Shown here one piece after another: positions 61,082-64,000 of a DNA stretch of 64,000 nucleotides. Positions within the stretch are counted from its first letter, which is position 1, and each line of letters starts with the position of its first letter. Position numbers and translations under genes: made by a program. This stretch comes from an uncultured Muribaculaceae bacterium (lineage in GTDB: Bacteria > Bacteroidota > Bacteroidia > Bacteroidales > Muribaculaceae): assembly GCA_905233915.1 (NCBI GenBank), contig CAJOFM010000008.1, forward strand, positions 1 through 64,000, written 5' to 3'. A model generated the notes under the pieces. The model did no database searches. It was given only the letters and a program-made list of their open reading frames with translations, and was not told where the DNA came from.

Positions 61082-62497
61082 TTAGTCCCACGCTTCAAGG
61101 TCATCGGCAACTTCGGGCATATCACTGCGGTGGAATACGGGATTCTTGATGCCTTGGCGCCGTTGAGCGCGGTAGTTGTCCAAGAGCTTAAAGGCATGTT
61201 TGCACAGGAATACAAGGGCAATAAGGTTACACAGTGTCAATAATGCCATGAACAGGTCACCCATGTTCCATACAAAGTCAAAACTGGCCACCGCGCCAAA
61301 GAAAACAAACAGACCGCCAGAAAGGAGCCTAAAGATGACAAGCACCTTTTTATTATCGGTCAAGTAACGGATATTCGCTTCGCCATAATAGTAATTGCCG
61401 ATGATGCTGCTGAAGGCGAACAGGATAATCGCCACTGCTACATAAATTGTGCCCCAACTGCCCACCTGGCTCTCTAGCGAGGCCTGAGTGAGTTGAATGC
61501 CCTGAAGCTTCTCGTTGGCATACATGCCACTGATGAGCACGAGGAATGCCGTGCAGCTGCACACCAGCAAGGTATCGGTAAACACGCCGAGCGCCTGAAT
61601 AAGGCCCTGCTTGACGGGATGGCTGACGTGGGCTGTAGCGGCAACGTTGGGCGCACTACCCTCGCCCGCCTCGTTGCTGAAAAGACCGCGCCTGATGCCA
61701 ATCATGATGGTCATGCCCAAGCCACCGCCGGCAACTTGTTCAAAACCGAAGGCGTTTTCAAAAATGAGTTTAACCACATGTGGTATCAAGTCATAGTTCA
61801 TGATCACGACCACCAATGCCAGGATAAAGTATCCTATTGCCATGACCGGCACCAGCACGCTACTTACTCGGGCAATGCGCTGGATGCCGCCAAAGGCGAT
61901 GAACAATGCGATGGACGAAAGGATAATGCCGACAAGAGTCTTTTCGAACCCAAAAGCCTGATGAAGAGCTTCGCAGATGGTATTGCTCTGGATAGAGTTA
62001 TAGGACAAGCCAAATGTGATTGTAAGCAGGACAGCAAACAGTGCCGCCATCCACTTGTTTTTCATGCCACGGCTGATATAGTAGGCCGGGCCACCAATAA
62101 AGGATTCACTATCGGGTCGCTTGTAGAGCTGTGCCAATGTAGCCTCGACAAATGCCGTAGCTGAGCCGACCAGGGCGATAATCCACATCCAGAACACCGA
62201 ACCCGGGCCTCCCACGGCAATCGCTGTCGCGACACCCGCCAGGTTGCCAGTACCCACACGCGTGGCTACCGACACTGCAAACGCCTGGAAAGACGAGATG
62301 TGTTTTCTCCCGTTGCTTGAAGGAGATGCGTCAACGATCTGGCGGAACATGTCGCCAAGCAGTGTGAACTGCACAAAACGGGTGCGAACCGTGAAATACA
62401 ATCCACACAGGATGAGGGCTCCTATCAGCAGATAGGTCCACAACGCTTCATTGATTTGGCTTATCGCAACATTGATGAAGTCAAGATCTGATGACAT
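61082..62497 (-). CDS. sodium/alanine (glycine) symporter, AGCS family
   Basis: 471 residues with about eleven membrane segments of the alanine or glycine:cation symporter (AGCS) family. Features: GIRRGLFSNEAGEGSAPNVAATA and FVEATLAQLYKRPD, both characteristic. It takes up small neutral amino acids with Na+ or H+. Its start is at 62497, about 115 bases from the divergent GH2 gene. A near -7 element TACCTTTA lies on the minus strand at 62529-62522. It may be cotranscribed with rsgA. Confidence 0.93.
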   Translation of the reverse strand: MSSDLDFINVAISQINEALWTYLLIGALILCGLYFTVRTRFVQFTLLGDMFRQIVDASPSSNGRKHISSFQAFAVSVATRVGTGNLAGVATAIAVGGPGSVFWMWIIALVGSATAFVEATLAQLYKRPDSESFIGGPAYYISRGMKNKWMAALFAVLLTITFGLSYNSIQSNTICEALHQAFGFEKTLVGIILSSIALFIAFGGIQRIARVSSVLVPVMAIGYFILALVVVIMNYDLIPHVVKLIFENAFGFEQVAGGGLGMTIMIGIRRGLFSNEAGEGSAPNVAATAHVSHPVKQGLIQALGVFTDTLLVCSCTAFLVLISGMYANEKLQGIQLTQASLESQVGSWGTIYVAVAIILFAFSSIIGNYYYGEANIRYLTDNKKVLVIFRLLSGGLFVFFGAVASFDFVWNMGDLFMALLTLCNLIALVFLCKHAFKLLDNYRAQRRQGIKNPVFHRSDMPEVADDLEAWD

Positions 62498-62582
62498 AGG
62501 CTTTCATTTGATTTTCGCCCCTAAAGGTACTGCTTTTTCTTGAAATCGGCAGGTTTTCTATCCATTTTTGAGCAATTATGAG

Positions 62583-62590
62583 TATATTTG
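62583..62590 (+). promoter_or_regulatory. -7 element of the GH2 gene
   Basis: TATATTTG, a match to TAnnTTTG, 22 bases before the ATG at 62612. No TTG lies at the expected distance upstream, so the -33 half is weak. Confidence 0.4.
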
Positions 62591-62611
62591 CCGAATTAAT
62601 AACATAATCAC

Positions 62612-64000
62612 ATGAAACATTCTATCATCATACTCTCCTTACTGTTAATTGCGACAGTGACAACGGCTCAAGTGCAAAACCGCCCTATCGGGCAGTATCC
62701 CGGAAATCCTGGTGAATACTATGGTCCGACGATAGTAGCCGATGCTAGCGGCAGTTATCGCAATCTGGCACAGTTCCGCACCGTTTACCAGTCCTCGTCA
62801 TGGGATTTCAACCTCACTTCCCAACTGCTCACCGATGGCATCATTGACGAGAAATCACCTGCATGGCTCAACGTGACCACCCCCGAGGGCCAACTGCCTC
62901 CTCACAAACGAGAGGCCTGTATCGATGGAAACGAGTGGACCTGCAACATCCTGATGGGTGAAGAGACTTGGATTCAATATGACTGGGAGGGCATGAGCAT
63001 CAGCATCGATGAGATAGAAATGATCGGCAACATGGCTTACCGCGACGACGCTCCCGCTGGTTTCCTAATGCGGGTGTACACATCTAAAGACGGTATGTAT
63101 TGGGCCGTAGCCGATGAATGGCAGGGCGACTCCTTGCCTGGCACAGCTTCATATCGCAAAGTCCATAGTGACCCGAATAAGAATTCCGGCAACGACCTGT
63201 TGTCAACACGTGACATCGACCATACCTTCCATTTTAAGGAGAAAACCATCTCTCACTTGCGTTTAGAGATTGTAGCACCTGCTGCAGCACACTACACCAT
63301 CACCGAACTGAAGATGCGCAAAGGCGGCTTGCAGGCTGAGGGTTTGTTGCCGTCGGAACGCTTTTCCAGCGCATGGCGAAGCTTGGGAAACCGCGACGAA
63401 TGGGTAACCGTTGACCTGGGAGCAAACTCCACTATTGACAAGGTTATTCTACACTGGACCGATAAAGCGACCCTGTACAACATCAAAGTAAGCAACGATA
63501 ATAAGAATTGGCATTCATTCGTTAGCAGCGAACAATTCAAGGCAAATGTATCTACCTTCAACGGGAAGCAGGTGCAGGCACGTTATGTGAGAGTTAACTT
63601 GACAGGCGGAAGCCAGCCCTACTGCCTGAAAGAGATTGAGGTGTGGGGTACTGGAGGTTTGACAACCCAAGACCATGCCCAAGGTGGATGGCAAGACGGA
63701 CGATGGCTGCTCAATGGCGGCGACTGGCGGTTGCAACGTGCTTCACATCCCATGAGCCCGGCATTGCCCGCAACAGTACCGGCTACAGTACTGTCAAGTT
63801 TCGTGAATGCCGGTGCCCTGCCCGACATGAACCATGATGACAACCTGATGCTTTCATCAGAGTCTTTCTTCGATGGAGACTTTATCTATAAGCGTTCATT
63901 CGACCTGCCTGCCGAGTTGCAAGGCAAACGTGTATTACTCCACCTTGACGGTATCAACTGGAAGGCGGTGGTGACCCTTAACAGGCAGGAGTTAGGCACG
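62612..64000 (+). CDS. GH2-family glycosidase with discoidin domains (partial, runs off right edge)
   Basis: 463 residues are visible with no stop. A signal peptide (MKHSIIILSLLLIATVTTAQ) is followed by a discoidin-like region (SSSWDFNLTSQLLTDGIIDEK...TWIQYDW) and a second F5/8 type C domain (FSSAWRSLGNRDEWVTVDLGANSTIDKVILHW...ARYVRVNLTGGSQPYCLKEIEVWGTG). Next comes the start of a GH2 sugar-binding domain: WRLQRASHPMSPALPATVPATVLSSFVNAGALPD, then FFDGDFIYKRSFDLPAELQGKRVLLHLDGINWKAVVTLNRQELG. The sugar-binding segment most resembles exo-beta-glucosaminidase/beta-mannosidase type GH2 enzymes; the catalytic part lies beyond the window. It would be a periplasmic or surface glycan-degrading enzyme. 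Confidence 0.85.
   Translation, partial: MKHSIIILSLLLIATVTTAQVQNRPIGQYPGNPGEYYGPTIVADASGSYRNLAQFRTVYQSSSWDFNLTSQLLTDGIIDEKSPAWLNVTTPEGQLPPHKREACIDGNEWTCNILMGEETWIQYDWEGMSISIDEIEMIGNMAYRDDAPAGFLMRVYTSKDGMYWAVADEWQGDSLPGTASYRKVHSDPNKNSGNDLLSTRDIDHTFHFKEKTISHLRLEIVAPAAAHYTITELKMRKGGLQAEGLLPSERFSSAWRSLGNRDEWVTVDLGANSTIDKVILHWTDKATLYNIKVSNDNKNWHSFVSSEQFKANVSTFNGKQVQARYVRVNLTGGSQPYCLKEIEVWGTGGLTTQDHAQGGWQDGRWLLNGGDWRLQRASHPMSPALPATVPATVLSSFVNAGALPDMNHDDNLMLSSESFFDGDFIYKRSFDLPAELQGKRVLLHLDGINWKAVVTLNRQELGT

Overview
The window is a stretch of a Bacteroidales chromosome, most likely from a gut commensal of the Muribaculaceae/Prevotellaceae kind. Three things point there. Promoters repeatedly match the Bacteroidota form TTTG/TTG-N19-21-TAnnTTTG. 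The gene content is typical: a TonB-dependent receptor with its own ECF sigma and anti-sigma, an LptD-like OstA protein, C10 proteases, dockerin-bearing secreted proteins and a GH2 glycosidase. Lineage-typical housekeeping genes are interspersed (lepA, rpsA, rsgA, rpe, tatAC). The family assignment is inference; the order-level assignment is well supported.

Layout. 1-4343: the end of a prophage (tape-measure-like C-terminus, a DUF5714 cargo gene, a tail-type protein, a tyrosine integrase) abutting the 3' end of tRNA-Ser(CGA). 4.6-10 kb: rpe, a DedA protein, lepA and a Pif1-type helicase with a TPR tail. 10.3-13.9 kb: a heterodimeric ABC exporter with one degenerate ATP site. 14.0-23.0 kb: an overlapping sigma/anti-sigma/TonB-receptor operon followed by six small envelope genes (lipoproteins, a formylglycine-enzyme-like lipoprotein, an outer-membrane barrel, a serpin). 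Two of these have near-identical promoter regions. 23.3-26.9 kb: flavodiiron protein and NfnAB transhydrogenase. 27-37 kb: three dockerin-bearing secreted proteins, one a large C10 protease, interleaved with tatC/tatA and the ptb-buk pair. 37.3-42.2 kb: LysE exporter, and an overlapping lptD-YiiX-EFR1 operon. 42.3-51.2 kb: [FeFe]-hydrogenase island. It holds the maturases hydG and hydF, the trimeric NAD/ferredoxin-linked hydBAC, and a separately promoted hydrogenase that looks like the two ends of HydB joined to the catalytic domain of HydA. 51.4-64 kb: rpsA, an orphan RepA-like ATPase gene flanked by strong hairpins, an LRR/dockerin protein, MTHFS, an M16 protease, rsgA, an AGCS symporter and the start of a GH2 glycosidase running off the right edge.

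How it fits together. The redox genes form a coherent anaerobic set. The HydBAC hydrogenase can dispose of electrons from NADH and ferredoxin as H2, NfnAB balances NADH, NADPH and ferredoxin, the flavodiiron protein removes O2, and Ptb-Buk makes ATP from an acyl-CoA. HydE, the third maturase, is not in the window. The secreted set (C10 protease, serpin, M16 protease, GH2, LRR and dockerin proteins) fits a glycan- and protein-foraging gut life.

Most worth a second look: the HydB/HydA chimera; the DUF5714 gene between 18-bp inverted repeats; the paired palindromes at 57.1 kb whose stems differ by compensatory changes; the RepA-like gene with structured leader and trailer; and the shared promoter block before the formylglycine-like and serpin lipoproteins.
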